From positions 1 to 6,000 of the forward strand of contig JAILDS010000095.1 in the NCBI GenBank assembly GCA_024689165.1: a stretch of DNA of 6,000 nt, in the 5' to 3' direction. Under the pieces are notes generated by a model. The model had not been told where the DNA came from, ran no database searches, and worked only from the letters and a program-made list of their open reading frames with translations. A program made the position numbers and the translations under genes. The DNA is from Clostridia bacterium (GTDB taxonomy: Bacteria > Bacillota > Clostridia > Oscillospirales > Acutalibacteraceae). This document shows, piece by piece, positions 5,611 through 6,000 of this stretch (position 1 is the first letter of the stretch; the number at the start of each line of letters is the position of its first letter).

Positions 5611-5658
5611 GACGCCGTATCACGTTCCGCTCTGCCGCTGCGCAGTTATACCGTCAGA

Positions 5659-6000
5659 TCATTTCCCGGTCTTCCCGGTGCCTCCGGTCTTGCCCGTCCT
5701 GCCTGTGCCGCCGGTCTTTCCGGTCTTGCCCGTGGAGCCCGTCTTGGGCGCGGTCTTGCCGGTTGTCTTGCCGGTGGTCTTTCCGGAACCGCCGGTGGAG
5801 GCCGACTTCTCGAAGGTCTCTGCGGTGATGTCCTGTTCGTTCTTCTTGCGGCGCTTGCCGAAGAAGATGAGCAGGAACAGCCCGAGTCCGAGGACGCCGC
5901 CCGCGGACGCGCCGAAGATCACGGCGTGATGGTCTCTGCCGAGCCAGTACCGGATGTTGGCGAACGTCGTCGTGAAGAAGTCCGTGGAGATGGTGACGTC
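5659..6000 (-). CDS. C-terminal part of a single-pass membrane protein with Thr-rich repeat tail
   Basis: The frame is open from the window edge (codon boundary at 6000) to TGA at 5659-5661, so the start is outside; about 113 residues are visible. An in-frame GTG at 5922 is not credible as a start because the frame runs on upstream. The first ~26 residues are polar/aromatic with no recognised motif. A transmembrane helix follows (VIFGASAGGVLG into LFLLIFF), then KRRKK, which by the positive-inside rule puts the C-terminus in the cytoplasm and the unseen N-terminal part outside. The last 45 residues (5662-5796) consist mainly of GKT and GGT units, with 15 Thr, 9 Lys, 1 Arg and no acidic residue. 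The family cannot be named from this fragment. As a membrane protein with a Thr-rich cytosolic tail next to a kinase/FHA cassette, it could be a sensor or kinase substrate (inference); the 213-bp gap means it may instead be a separate unit. Confidence 0.8.
   Translation of the reverse strand, partial: DVTISTDFFTTTFANIRYWLGRDHHAVIFGASAGGVLGLGLFLLIFFGKRRKKNEQDITAETFEKSASTGGSGKTTGKTTGKTAPKTGSTGKTGKTGGTGRTGKTGGTGKTGK
5662..5796 (-). repeat. Degenerate GKT/GGT tandem repeat coding the Thr-rich tail
   Basis: Short tandem repeat in the DNA (variants of GGCAAGACC and GGCGGCACC, read on the minus strand) that yields a Gly-Lys-Thr tail in register to the stop codon. Repeat copy number may vary between strains by slippage (inference). 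Confidence 0.75.

Larger units (their letters stand above)
5446..5658 (-). other. Upstream control region of the cassette (213 bp): hairpins and AT-rich patch
   Basis: Reading in the direction of transcription, the gap holds four things. First, a stem-loop at 5589-5610 (CGGCGG with CCGCCG, extended by two G-T pairs and one T-A pair to about 9 bp, TCAA loop) about 48 nt after the preceding stop; it has no T-tract, so at best it is an atypical terminator. Second, an extremely GC-rich run at 5555-5595 with a weak CCGGG/CCCGG stem (5541-5559). Third, an AT-rich patch at about 5496-5534, the best place for a promoter: TTTACA followed after 17 nt by GTTAAG is the best pair I find, only 3 of 6 matches in the -10. 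Fourth, a leader hairpin at 5464-5486 just above the ribosome site. I infer that the cassette starts here, but the promoter is not firmly identified. Confidence 0.45.

Noticed and set aside
5662..5796. GKT repeats as nucleotide-binding P-loops
   Set aside because: They lack the GxxxxGK[ST] setting within a folded domain; this is a low-complexity tail at the C-terminus.

Overview
All supported genes lie on the minus strand, so transcription runs from position 6000 towards 1. The DNA is GC-rich. Ribosome sites are strong AGGAGG types. The kinase (short zinc ribbon, GKGGFG loop, HRDISPEN loop, Ala-Pro-Tyr-Glu-Gln-Tyr activation segment) and the FHA protein with a Cys/His N-terminus belong to types I associate with Clostridia, especially GC-rich gut lineages. 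That makes a clostridial genome or metagenome bin likely, but no marker gene fixes the taxon.

Layout in transcription order: (1) 6000-5659, the C-terminus of a membrane protein that enters from outside the window, with one transmembrane helix and a Gly/Lys/Thr-repeat cytoplasmic tail; (2) 5658-5446, a 213-bp gap with GC-rich hairpins, an AT-rich patch and a leader hairpin; (3) 5445-4711, a compact PP2C phosphatase; (4) 4656-3103, a soluble Ser/Thr kinase with zinc ribbon, kinase domain, proline-rich linker and FHA domain; (5) 3099-2251, a second PP2C with an acidic N-terminus; (6) 2250-2120, a 131-bp gap with a small hairpin; (7) 2119-1520, an FHA protein with a Cys/His N-terminus; (8) 1516-1010 and (9) 998 to beyond 1, two multipass membrane proteins that share a signature and resemble the DUF4234 type. 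No stretch over 300 bases lacks a gene.

Together genes 3-9 form a compact phospho-threonine signalling cassette: one writer (kinase), two erasers (PP2C), two readers (FHA in the kinase and FHA in a stand-alone protein) and two membrane proteins as likely output or anchor. Kinase-PP2C and FHA-membrane-membrane junctions are nearly seamless, with each ribosome site buried in the end of the preceding gene, so these are co-translated blocks. The individual families are known. The least explained parts are the paired membrane proteins, the Thr-rich tail of the upstream protein, and a possible GarA-like phospho-switch in the FHA protein's linker.
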